In this document: positions 1 to 6,931 of the stretch, piece by piece
How the letters are laid out: each line of letters opens with the position of its first letter
How positions within the stretch are numbered: the first letter of the stretch is position 1
NCBI GenBank assembly: GCA_029939545.1
Contig: JAOZSS010000106.1
Span: 1 to 8,209, forward strand
Direction: 5' to 3'
DNA length: 8,209 bases
Source: Kiritimatiellia bacterium
Lineage (GTDB): Bacteria; Verrucomicrobiota; Kiritimatiellia; UBA8416; JABMPJ01
Notes under the pieces: generated by a model
What the model saw: only the letters and a program-made list of their open reading frames with translations
What the model was told of the DNA's origin: nothing
The model's database searches: none
Position numbers and translations under genes: made by a program

Positions 1-69
1 CCTTTTCCTGGATTATTCCTTTCTTGAGCAGGAGCGGAAGACCGGTTACACCCGTTGTCAAGCATGGCT

Positions 70-90
70 CCACCGGCGCAACGCCGGTGG
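70..90. repeat. Perfect 9-bp GC-rich hairpin
   Basis: CCACCGGCG (70-78) and CGCCGGTGG (82-90) form a perfect 9-bp inverted repeat around a 3-base CAA loop. GGC at 66-68 can pair with GCC at 93-95 to lengthen it with a small internal bulge. The only T-run is four bases at 101-104, more than 10 bases from the stem. It is therefore a poor rho-independent terminator, though it could still end or attenuate transcription arriving from the left. Confidence 0.6.
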
Positions 91-111
91 TGGCCGACAC
101 TTTTCATGAAT

Positions 112-127
112 AATTCTGTCTAGAATT
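112..127. promoter_or_regulatory. AT-rich dyad, candidate TetR operator
   Basis: AATTCTgtctAGAATT is a perfect 6-4-6 inverted repeat. It contains TAGAAT at 121-126, five of six matches to a -10 hexamer, but no good -35 lies at the right distance. TetR-family dimers bind palindromes of about this size, usually next to their own gene, so this is a candidate autoregulatory site. A second dyad of the same geometry lies 70 bp downstream. The operator role is inferred from position and symmetry only. Confidence 0.35.
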
Positions 128-145
128 CTCATCCGAAATATCCTG

Positions 146-174
146 TTGACGGATCCATAGCCGGCGTGTTAAAC
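146..174 (+). promoter_or_regulatory. Candidate sigma70-like promoter of the efflux operon
   Basis: TTGACG (146-151) matches five of six bases of a -35 hexamer. A 17-base spacer leads to TTAAAC (169-174), which matches the -10 consensus at only three positions. If used, transcription would start near 181, at the edge of the dyad at 182-197, giving a leader of about 20 bases. The weak -10 makes this tentative. Confidence 0.3.
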
Positions 175-181
175 GTGGATT

Positions 182-197
182 TTAAATAATAATTTAA
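182..197. promoter_or_regulatory. Second AT-rich dyad, candidate operator
   Basis: TTAAATaataATTTAA is a perfect 6-4-6 inverted repeat ending 6 bases before the regulator's GTG start. Its arms differ from those of the dyad at 112-127, but the architecture is identical and the centres are 70 bp apart, a near-integral number of helical turns. A repressor bound here would cover the probable start of transcription. AT-rich dyads occur by chance more easily than GC-rich ones, so confidence is limited. Confidence 0.35.
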
Positions 198-203
198 CTC
201 GCG

Positions 204-863
204 GTGATTATGACGGATACCGGTAAAGATACACGACAGCGCCTTCTGAAGAGTGCTTGTCTGGTTTTCTCCGAGAAGGGGTATCACCGATCCACGATTG
301 GTGCTATTTGCCAAAAGGCTGGAGCCAATGTTGCGTTGGTGAACTACTATTTCGGTGACAAGGCGTCACTCTACGATGCCGTTTGGCGACACGCGTTTGA
401 GTACGTCAGTAGGGAATGCCCGCTGGATGGGGGCCTCAGCGAGGAAGCATCAGCAGAAGCCCGCCTACACGCTGCCGTTCACGCTATGTTAAGGCGTGCG
501 CTAAGCAGCGGCGATACGGGAACCTTCGCTCGCCTCATGGTGCAGGAGATGGCATGCCCCACGTTGACACTGGCATCTATCGTAGACGAAGCGATCCGTC
601 CGCAGGCCGATCATATAGGCGGCATCCTCCGCGAACTGCTGGCGGGTGACGACACGGATCCTGGCGTGGTGACGGAGTGCATGCTCAGCATCATGGGGCA
701 GTGCCTCATTCTTGCTGCCAATCGACCCGTCCGAAGTCGCCTCCTGGGAGACCGCGACTTCAGCGCTGAAGACGCCGATCGACTTGCCGATCACATCACC
801 CGCTTCTCACTGGGGGGGTTGCACGTCGTGCGTGAGGCAATAACAGGGGGCCGCAGGCAATGA
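204..863 (+). CDS. TetR/AcrR-family regulator, CecR-like
   Basis: Predicted ligand-responsive transcription factor of 219 residues, the usual size for the family. The N-terminal helix-turn-helix domain covers about residues 9-57 and shows the family pattern: TRQRLLKSA, then FSEKGYHRSTI, an AGAN turn, and the recognition helix with NYYFGDKASLY. The rest resembles the C-terminal ligand/dimer domain of E. coli CecR (YbiH; formerly DUF1956), including the segment around FARLMVQEMACPT and a late MGQCLI helix. I chose GTG 204, but ATG 210 (two codons later) is equally possible, and neither has a clear Shine-Dalgarno. The stop overlaps the start of the channel gene (ATGA at 860-863), so it is the first gene of the efflux operon and probably represses it. 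A run of seven G at 812-818 lies near the 3' end. The ligand cannot be read from sequence. Confidence 0.92.
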   Translation: MIMTDTGKDTRQRLLKSACLVFSEKGYHRSTIGAICQKAGANVALVNYYFGDKASLYDAVWRHAFEYVSRECPLDGGLSEEASAEARLHAAVHAMLRRALSSGDTGTFARLMVQEMACPTLTLASIVDEAIRPQADHIGGILRELLAGDDTDPGVVTECMLSIMGQCLILAANRPVRSRLLGDRDFSAEDADRLADHITRFSLGGLHVVREAITGGRRQ

Positions 864-2296
864 GAGTCGGGTCTTACAGATGTATTGGAATGGTCGCCGG
901 TATGGCACTGCTGTGTTCCTGCGCACATATACCGGAGGGGACGGCCGTCCTGCCGGTTGCCGTTCCGGAAAGCTACGGACTTGCCACAGGTGGTGAAGCT
1001 TATCCGGATCGCTGGTGGACGGCATTTCAGGACGAAAAGCTCAACGGACTTGTTCATGAAGCGTTGGGCGGAAATTTTGGCGTGCGGCAGGCACAGCACC
1101 GGTTGGAGCAGGCGCAGGCTGTGGCCCGCCGCGCGGGGGCGGAGCGGATTCCTCAACTGAGTCTTCAGGGGAGCGCGGCACGCGGTCGGACTCTCGGCTC
1201 CGATGCAACGGGGACGACGGTGTTGCAGACGGGGAGTCAGTTCGGCCTCAACCTGGCGGCGTCCTACGAAGTGGATCTGTGGGGACGCGTGAGCGCGACG
1301 AAACGGGCGGCCGCTCTCGACGCGCAGACGGCGCGCGATAATCTGGACACCGCCGCCATGACGTTGGTGGCGCAGATTGTCGATACCTGGTATCTCCTGG
1401 CATCACTGGACTCACGCCTGGCTCTTCTGCGCGGTCAGCTCGAAAGCACCGCAGACCAGGTCCGCTTGCTCGAACTGCGATTTGAGACCGGACACGCCAC
1501 TGCGGTGGATGTCTTGCAGCAGCGCGAACAGTTCGCCGCCCTGCGTACGCTGGAGCCACGCCTGGAGGCGGCCTTGGCGACTGGGCGTCACCAACTCGCG
1601 GTTCTGCTGGGGCGTCCTCCGCAATCGAGTCACGATCTCGCTCCCGTCGGCCTCCCGATGCTTCCGGCGTTGCCGTCAACCGGACTGCCTGCCGATCTCC
1701 TGGAGAAGCGGCCGGATGTGCGCGCCGCGCTGAACGCGGTACGCGCGGAGAATGAACGGGTGGCCGCCGCGCTGGCCGATCGTCTGCCGGCGTTGCGTCT
1801 GACCGCGTCGGCGGGGTACTCCGCTCCGGATGCGGCTGAACTGTTCGATAACTGGCTGTGGAATATTGCAGGCAACCTCCTGGCCCCGATCATCGACGGG
1901 GGGCGGCGGCGGGCAGAAGTGGATCGATCGCGTGCGGTGGCGCGCGAGCGCCTGGCCCGCTGCGGAGAGGTGTTGCTGAACGCCATGCGCGAAGTGGAAG
2001 ATGCGCTTGTCAACGAGAGCAAGCAGGCTGAACTGATCGCACGACAGGCCGAACAGCACGATCTGGCCCGCCAAACCCTGAACCAGGCTCGTTTCCGCTA
2101 TGAACGTGGCCTAAGTGACTACTTGCCAGTCTTGACGGCCCTCGGGCGGGAGCAGTCCGTCGCGCGTGACCTCGTCACGGCGCGCCGGGATCATTTGAGT
2201 TACCGCATCCAGCTCTACCGGGCATTGGGCGGCGATTGGATGCAAGCTGAGCTGGACGATGTAGCTCTAAACGAAAGCGAGAAAACAAGTGAGTGA
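860..2296 (+). CDS. RND outer-membrane channel lipoprotein, NodT/OprM family
   Basis: Outer-membrane exit duct of a tripartite efflux pump, 478 residues, normal for the TolC-like NodT branch. The N-terminus is a lipoprotein signal: a hydrophobic stretch ending in LLCSC, with Cys21 the expected lipidated residue. Family hallmarks follow: DRWWTAFQDEKLNGLV near residues 50-65, a repeated A/Q/L-rich helical barrel with QAQHRLEQAQA, a YEVDLWGR segment around residue 140, and LLEKRPDVRAAL near residues 280-291, which begins the second structural repeat. ATG 860 overlaps the regulator stop by 4 bp. AGGGGG at 845-850 is a good Shine-Dalgarno 9 bases upstream. The 3' end overlaps the adaptor gene by 8 bp. 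It should be anchored to the outer membrane and dock with the adaptor and pump encoded next. No truncation or odd residues were seen. Confidence 0.94.
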   Translation: MRVGSYRCIGMVAGMALLCSCAHIPEGTAVLPVAVPESYGLATGGEAYPDRWWTAFQDEKLNGLVHEALGGNFGVRQAQHRLEQAQAVARRAGAERIPQLSLQGSAARGRTLGSDATGTTVLQTGSQFGLNLAASYEVDLWGRVSATKRAAALDAQTARDNLDTAAMTLVAQIVDTWYLLASLDSRLALLRGQLESTADQVRLLELRFETGHATAVDVLQQREQFAALRTLEPRLEAALATGRHQLAVLLGRPPQSSHDLAPVGLPMLPALPSTGLPADLLEKRPDVRAALNAVRAENERVAAALADRLPALRLTASAGYSAPDAAELFDNWLWNIAGNLLAPIIDGGRRRAEVDRSRAVARERLARCGEVLLNAMREVEDALVNESKQAELIARQAEQHDLARQTLNQARFRYERGLSDYLPVLTALGREQSVARDLVTARRDHLSYRIQLYRALGGDWMQAELDDVALNESEKTSE

Positions 2297-3551
2297 CAGA
2301 CGTATAGTTGCACGCATAGGGAAAGTGTTGCTGCCCCTCCTTCTGCTGGGCTGCGCCGTGGGCGTGGCGGTCTGGTTTATCAAGACCAAGCCGGCACCTA
2401 AGAAACAGAAACGCCAGGAGTCAGCTTCGGTCGTAGAAACAGTTGTCGCCACTGTTGCACCGCACAGCGTTACGGTCGAGGCTATGGGTGTCGTCACGCC
2501 GATCGAGGATATCGTGCTGCAATCCGAGGTGACGGGGCTGCTTGTCTGGAAACATCCCAACCTGGCCCCGGGAGGGATGGTGCGGCAAGGTGAGACGCTG
2601 TTGCGCGTGGATGCAAGGAACTATGAAGCCGCTGTCAAACAGCAGCAGGCGGTATTTGAAAAGGCCAAGGTCGATTACGAGCTCGAGCTATCCCGCTCTG
2701 AGGTGGCCGCCCAGGAGTGGGACATGATGGGGACGGGGGGAAGAGATCGGAGGTCGGAGGTCGGAGGTCAGAATACCGCTGCGCGAGCCAGAGCACTGGC
2801 GCTGCGTGAGCCGCAGTTGCGGGCGGCGGAGGTGGCGGTTCAAGCCGCCAGTAACGCACTGGCGAGAGCCGAGCTCGATGTTGAGCGCACCCGCATCACG
2901 GCCCCCTTCAACGCCGTGGTCCTTGATGAGTTTGTCGATCGGGGACAGTTGGTATCTCCGCAAACACGCCTGGCCGAGCTGGCGGGAACGGATGCTTTTC
3001 GCATCGAAGCATCGCTGCCGGTCCGGGATCTGCAATGGATGACGCGTCCCGACGACCAGGGCGCGGGCGGCCCTTCCGCCACCGTGCTGCACGACATCGG
3101 GACCACCACGCCTCAGTCGTTCAGCGGTGTCGTCACGCGCGTGCTGAGCAGTCTCGACGGGACCGCCCGCATGGCGCGGATTCTGGTGCGGGTTGAAGAT
3201 CCGTTGGGGCTGGCGTCAACGGGTACCCACAAGCGCGCATTGCCGTTACTGTCGGGCGCATATGTCAAAGTGCTCATTGAAGGAGTAACCGTGGAGGGGG
3301 TGGTGGCACTGCCTGGATCCGTGATACGCGAAGGCAGCCGGATATGGGTGATGAACGCGGAATCCCGCTTGGAGATTCGCGATGTAGACGTGGTGTGGCG
3401 ACAGGGCGGCAAAGCGCTTGTGAAGCGCGGGATTGCCGAGGAGGAACGCGTTGTCAGCAGTCATATCCCGGCACCGGTTCCCGGCATGAAGCTTCGCGGC
3501 AAGAGCCAGGAGTCAGGGATCAGGAGGCAGGCGGCAGGGGCGAAACAATGA
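2289..3551 (+). CDS. RND periplasmic adaptor (membrane fusion protein, HlyD/AcrA family)
   Basis: Adaptor of 420 residues linking the pump to the outer-membrane channel. It begins at GTG 2289, inside the end of the channel gene, with only a weak AG-rich ribosome site, so it probably relies on translational coupling. Residues 13-32 form a hydrophobic anchor. It contains LLGC at 19-22, which could be read as a lipobox, but the hydrophobic run continues past the Cys, so a membrane anchor is also likely. The first half of the lipoyl domain is about residues 66-107 (QSEVTG, GMVRQGETLLRVD). A coiled-coil hairpin runs about 110-200, followed by the second lipoyl half (RITAPFNAVVLDEFVDRGQ) and the beta-barrel and membrane-proximal domains. 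Two heptamer repeat arrays lie in the gene: one encodes residues 152-161 at the hairpin tip, the other the last 15 or so residues. These stretches (RDRRSEVGGQ and SQESGIRRQAAG) are low in family character. The stop overlaps the pump start (ATGA). Confidence 0.93.
   Translation: MSDRRIVARIGKVLLPLLLLGCAVGVAVWFIKTKPAPKKQKRQESASVVETVVATVAPHSVTVEAMGVVTPIEDIVLQSEVTGLLVWKHPNLAPGGMVRQGETLLRVDARNYEAAVKQQQAVFEKAKVDYELELSRSEVAAQEWDMMGTGGRDRRSEVGGQNTAARARALALREPQLRAAEVAVQAASNALARAELDVERTRITAPFNAVVLDEFVDRGQLVSPQTRLAELAGTDAFRIEASLPVRDLQWMTRPDDQGAGGPSATVLHDIGTTTPQSFSGVVTRVLSSLDGTARMARILVRVEDPLGLASTGTHKRALPLLSGAYVKVLIEGVTVEGVVALPGSVIREGSRIWVMNAESRLEIRDVDVVWRQGGKALVKRGIAEEERVVSSHIPAPVPGMKLRGKSQESGIRRQAAGAKQ
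2744..2771 (+). repeat. Heptamer tandem array 1 (4 units) inside the adaptor gene
   Basis: Four head-to-tail 7-bp units with consensus AGGTCGG. Units 2 and 3 are perfect, and unit 1 (AGATCGG) and unit 4 (AGGTCAG) each differ by one base. The array is 28 bp long, follows directly after a run of six G (2735-2740), and is translated in frame as residues 152-161. By comparison with the family plan this is the turn between the two helices of the coiled-coil hairpin, where extra residues are tolerated. Gain of one unit would bring in a TGA at 2807-2809. Loss of one unit would run to the TGA at 3040-3042. Confidence 0.85.
3504..3538 (+). repeat. Heptamer tandem array 2 (5 units) at the adaptor 3' end
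   Basis: Five 7-bp units, all ending CAGG. They begin AGCCAGG, AGTCAGG, with a rough consensus AGTCAGG, closely related to the AGGTCGG units of the first array. The array encodes the extreme C-terminus of the adaptor and stops 9 bases before the pump start codon. A two-unit piece of the same type (GCCAGGAGTCAG) also occurs at 2413-2424 near the adaptor 5' end, although a 12-base match in a window this size can arise by chance. Confidence 0.8.
3536..3540 (+). promoter_or_regulatory. Shine-Dalgarno of the RND pump gene, formed by the repeat array
   Basis: AGGGG lies 7 bases before ATG 3548. Its AGG comes from the last heptamer unit and the other two G from the adjoining base pair. The site decides the pump start. 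An in-frame GTG at 3344 and later codons lie inside the adaptor gene and encode nothing recognisable, whereas ATG 3548 begins directly with the conserved RND N-terminus. Confidence 0.7.
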
Positions 3552-6500
3552 ATCTTGAGGCGATCAAGAAGGGGCCGTTGGCTTGGATGGCGGGCAACTC
3601 GGTTGCCGCCAACCTGCTGATGCTGACATTCATCGTCGGCGGAATCATGGCGATTCCCCGCATTCGCCAGGAGGTATTCCCTTCCTTCGAGATCGATGTC
3701 ATTCGCGTGAGTGTGGCCTATCCCGGTGCCAGCCCAAGCGAAGTAGAACAGGGGATTCTCTTGGCGGCGGAAGAGGCGGTGCGCGGGCTCGACGGTGTGG
3801 AGCGGGTCACGGCGTCGGCGGTGGAAGGCATGGGGAGCGTCGTGGCGGAACTGTTGTCCGATGCCAACGGCAACAAGGTGTTGCAGGATATCAAGAACGA
3901 GATCGATCGGATCACCTCGTTTCCCGAGCAGGCGGAAGAGCCGATTGTGAGCCTGATGGTTGTGCATCGCCCCGTGCTCTCCATCATCTTCTACGGGGAT
4001 CTCGACGAGGCCACCTTGCGCAGCTTGGCTGAGAGTGCCAAGTCGGACATCGCGCTCGATCCACGCATCACGGTGGCTGAGGTCTCAGGCTCTCGTCCAC
4101 TTGAAATCAGCATCGAGGTTCCGCTGGGTAAGCTCAGAGCACACAATCTCACGCTTGCCGCGATCGCCGAACAGGTAAGGCGGACATCGGTTGAACTGGG
4201 CGGCGGTGGCGTGAAGACCCCCGGCGGAGAACGCTTGGTACGTGTCGAGGAGCGGCGTGACTACGGGAGTGAGTATGCCGGTATCCCCATCCGCAGCACA
4301 CCGGATGGCTCACGGTTGTTGCTGAGTGATATCGCCGACGTTCAGGACGGGTTTGCTGATGTGGATCAGGAGACGCTCTACAACGGCAAGCGCGCGGTCA
4401 ACCTGACGGTTTACCGTGTGGGCGACGAAGATCCGGTCAGCGTCTCGAAGGCGGCGCATGAGTTTGTCGAAAAACTCAACGCACGCCTGCCTGCCACAGT
4501 GAGTACGGCGGTGGTGCATGATCGCTCGGATCTCTACCGCGACCGCATGGCGTTACTGATCAAGAATGCGGTGATCGGGCTGATGCTCGTGATGCTGGTA
4601 CTGGGTCTTTTTCTCGAAGTGCGTCTCGCCTTCTGGGTGATGCTGGGGATTCCCATATCATTTATCGGCTGTCTGCTATTTCTTCCTTATCTGGATGTCT
4701 CCATCAATATGGTTTCGATGTTCGCGTTCATTGTCGCCATCGGCATCGTGGTCGATGATGCGATTGTGGTGGGAGAGAGTGTCTACTATGAGCGTGAGAC
4801 GGGGAAGAGTGGCCTGGCGGCGGCCGTGCGAGGCGTACGGCTTGTGTCTGTACCGGTGGTATTTGCCATCCTGACCAATATCATCGCATTCCTGCCGCTT
4901 TTGTTCGTGCCCGGTATGATGGGTGAATTATGGAAGGATATTCCGACCGTCATCATTATCATTTTTTCCATCTCGCTGGTCGAATCTCTGCTGATTCTCC
5001 CCTCCCATCTTGCGCATCAGCGGGAACAGCCCACGGGATGGTTTTGGACCGCCCTTGAAACCCCGCAGCGGCTGCTGGGGGGCGGCTTGAAACGTTTTTC
5101 CGAGAACGTCTACGCGCCGTTCGTACAATTCACGTTGCGTCATCGCTACACCACGGTGGCGGTGGGGATTGCTATTCTTGTCCTGACGATCGGATGGTGG
5201 AAGGGGGGACGACTGCCTTTCCATCTCTTCCCAAAGGTGGAGAGCGATCGGGTGACGGCGACGGCTACGCTACCGTACGGTACGCCGTTCGAGAAGACGC
5301 GTCAGGTGACGGAGCATCTGCGGAAGAGTGCCTTGTTGACGTTACAGAATCATGGCAGTACCAATGCACTGGTCGGCATCTATGCGACTTCGGGCAGTTT
5401 GATCAGCGGATTCGGTCCGTTCGGACGCGATCCTGTTCGTGGGGGACATCTCACGGCGGTAGAGGTCAACTTGGTGCCGCTGGAGCAGCGCGCCATCACC
5501 GCCACGGAGTTCACCAAGCTGTGGCGCAAGGAGACCGGTCCGATCCCCGGCATTGAATCCCTGACATTCAAATTCAACATCGGGCCGGCCACGGGCAGTC
5601 CTGTCGATATCGAGTTGAGCCACCCGGACAGTGACATTCTTGAGGCTGTTGCCACCCGTACGGCCAAAGCGTTGGAGCAATATGCAGGCGTCGTGGAAAT
5701 CGATGATGGCGTTGAGCTGGGCAAGGAGCAGTTCACCTTTAGACTCAAACCTGCGGCGCGCAGCATGGGAATCACAGCGCTGGATCTCGCGCAGCAAGTG
5801 CGGCACGCCTTCTATGGCGCTGAGGCGCTGCGTCAGCAGCGTGGCCAGGACGAGATCAAGGTCTTTGTTCGCCTTCCCAAGAGCGAACGACGTTTTGAAG
5901 ACGACATTGCCGCCCTGATCCTGCATGCACCGGGTGGCGGTGAGATCCCGCTCAGGGAAGCGGCGGCGATCCAGCGCAGCCGGGCCTACCAGGAGATCAA
6001 ACGCGTCGACGGAAGGCGCACCGTGAACGTCACCGCCGACCTCGAGTCGCCCCAATACGCTCCGAAGAAGATCCTCGACGACTTGAAGTCCGGTTTTCTT
6101 CCTGAGCTGAGCCAAGACTATCCGAATCTGGCCTACTCCATGGAAGGCGAGCAGCGCGAGCAGCGCGAGTCCATGGGCGGGATGGCGAAAGGGTTCCTCG
6201 TGGCGCTCTTCGCACTCTTTGCGCTACTTGCGATCATCTTCAAAAGCTATGCGCACGCCGTGATTGTTCTGATCGCCATTCCGTTTGGGATCGTCGGCGC
6301 CATTGGGGGGCATATTCTGATGGGGTTTGGGATGAGCTTTGTCAGCATCATGGGAATGGTCGCGCTGGCAGGCGTGGTCATCAACGACAACATTCTACTG
6401 ATCAGTACGGCCAACGAATACCGAAGTGAAGGGATGACGGCAAGAGAAGCCGCCGCGCAGGCCCCGACGCGGCGGTTCCGTCCGGTGCTCCTGACGTCGG

Positions 6501-6712
6501 TGACGACATTCCTGGGCTTGGCTCCGATGATCTTCGAGACATCCGTTCAGGCCCGTTTCATGATTCCGATGGCCCTCTCCCTGGGCTTCGGTATCCTCTT
6601 CGCCACCCTCATCACGCTTGTGCTGGTGCCGTCCCTTTATCTCATCCACGAAGATATCCGTGAAATCGGGGCTGGTCGCCTCACTTCGCGCGGACAAAGG
6701 GCCGGGCCATGA
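3548..6712 (+). CDS. RND efflux pump permease (HAE-1-like, AcrB superfamily)
   Basis: Inner-membrane proton-driven pump subunit of 1054 residues, standard length. The reading frame is open further upstream, but ATG 3548 is right: it overlaps the adaptor stop as ATGA, has a good ribosome site, and gives the expected cytoplasmic start followed by TM1 (about 10-32). The two-fold RND plan is clear: a periplasmic loop of about 300 residues with YPGASPSEVEQGI, TM2-TM6 at about 335-480, TM7 near 536-552, a second large loop, and TM8-TM12 at about 880-1035. TM4 carries the paired aspartates of the proton relay (VVDDAIVV, D403 and D404). In TM10 the relay lysine of AcrB (K940) is replaced: GVVINDNILLI places N946/D947 there, as in a branch of RND pumps with VND-type TM10 motifs. 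Substrates cannot be assigned. The last 10 or so residues are Arg/Gly-rich, unlike the core, and overlap a convergent rhodanese remnant. Confidence 0.94.
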   Translation: MNLEAIKKGPLAWMAGNSVAANLLMLTFIVGGIMAIPRIRQEVFPSFEIDVIRVSVAYPGASPSEVEQGILLAAEEAVRGLDGVERVTASAVEGMGSVVAELLSDANGNKVLQDIKNEIDRITSFPEQAEEPIVSLMVVHRPVLSIIFYGDLDEATLRSLAESAKSDIALDPRITVAEVSGSRPLEISIEVPLGKLRAHNLTLAAIAEQVRRTSVELGGGGVKTPGGERLVRVEERRDYGSEYAGIPIRSTPDGSRLLLSDIADVQDGFADVDQETLYNGKRAVNLTVYRVGDEDPVSVSKAAHEFVEKLNARLPATVSTAVVHDRSDLYRDRMALLIKNAVIGLMLVMLVLGLFLEVRLAFWVMLGIPISFIGCLLFLPYLDVSINMVSMFAFIVAIGIVVDDAIVVGESVYYERETGKSGLAAAVRGVRLVSVPVVFAILTNIIAFLPLLFVPGMMGELWKDIPTVIIIIFSISLVESLLILPSHLAHQREQPTGWFWTALETPQRLLGGGLKRFSENVYAPFVQFTLRHRYTTVAVGIAILVLTIGWWKGGRLPFHLFPKVESDRVTATATLPYGTPFEKTRQVTEHLRKSALLTLQNHGSTNALVGIYATSGSLISGFGPFGRDPVRGGHLTAVEVNLVPLEQRAITATEFTKLWRKETGPIPGIESLTFKFNIGPATGSPVDIELSHPDSDILEAVATRTAKALEQYAGVVEIDDGVELGKEQFTFRLKPAARSMGITALDLAQQVRHAFYGAEALRQQRGQDEIKVFVRLPKSERRFEDDIAALILHAPGGGEIPLREAAAIQRSRAYQEIKRVDGRRTVNVTADLESPQYAPKKILDDLKSGFLPELSQDYPNLAYSMEGEQREQRESMGGMAKGFLVALFALFALLAIIFKSYAHAVIVLIAIPFGIVGAIGGHILMGFGMSFVSIMGMVALAGVVINDNILLISTANEYRSEGMTAREAAAQAPTRRFRPVLLTSVTTFLGLAPMIFETSVQARFMIPMALSLGFGILFATLITLVLVPSLYLIHEDIREIGAGRLTSRGQRAGP

Positions 6713-6907
6713 TGCCGCCTTCCATGACTTTGACATGGCTCCATCCGTGGGCTTGGAGCAAGCTGGCGGTTTCGTAGCCGCGCAGGGATACGTTGCAGAA
6801 GCAGATGATCTTTTTGGTCTTGTCTTGAGGTAGCTCGTCCATGCGGTTACGTAGTGCCTCCAGCGGGATCAGGACCTACCGATTCCGAGGCGCATGGTCT
6901 CGCTCAT
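6681..6907 (-). pseudogene. Rhodanese-domain protein remnant (frameshifted/deleted)
   Basis: Reading the - strand from 6875 to the TGA at 6681-6683 gives 64 residues of the C-terminal half of a rhodanese domain: IPLEALRNRMDELP, then the active-site loop IICFCNVSLRGYETASLL, and HGW..VKVMEGG near the end. The Cys before NVSLRGY is the expected persulfide-forming residue. The loop resembles the rhodanese domain attached to CoA-disulfide reductases (YCxVGLRGY type). The N-terminal half with its DVR motif is missing. A TAG (6876-6878) precedes the fragment. A possible original start, ATG 6907 (MSETMRLGIG), lies in another frame and ends at a TGA after 12 codons. An internal deletion that joined the start to the second half out of frame would explain this. 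The 3' end overlaps the pump gene by 32 bp. An internal ATG could still give a product of about 53 residues, but folding without the first half is unlikely. Confidence 0.72.
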
Positions 6908-6931
6908 GCTGTATCTCTTGCGGGTGACGGG

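Larger units (their letters stand above)
1..203. other. Leader region without a certain gene
   Basis: No convincing complete gene is visible upstream of the regulator. Three reading frames are open at the left edge and none is recognisable. On the + strand one frame runs to a TAA at 111-113 (ending PVVADTFHE) and another to a TGA at 107-109. On the - strand a frame is open leftward from about 105 with strong GC at third positions, which would be a divergent gene start. I could not choose between these. From about 114 to 203 the DNA becomes AT-rich and looks like a promoter/operator region for the regulator gene. Confidence 0.5.

Noticed and set aside
66..104. The hairpin at 70-90 as a rho-independent terminator of an upstream gene.
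   Set aside because: The stem is strong, but the T-run is only four bases and too far from the stem. It is kept as a hairpin without a terminator call.
812..818. Run of seven G near the end of the regulator gene as a phase-variation tract.
   Set aside because: It is short, near the 3' end, and the frame is intact and normal after it, so nothing beyond base composition supports a switch.
3344..3547. The pump reading frame is open 68 codons upstream of ATG 3548 and could suggest a longer protein.
   Set aside because: This part lies inside the adaptor gene, encodes no family sequence, and the conserved RND N-terminus begins exactly at ATG 3548, which has a ribosome site and an ATGA overlap.
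5342..6115. A 257-codon open frame on the - strand within the pump gene.
   Set aside because: It is antisense to conserved RND coding sequence, has no recognisable domain, and is expected as a shadow in GC-rich DNA.
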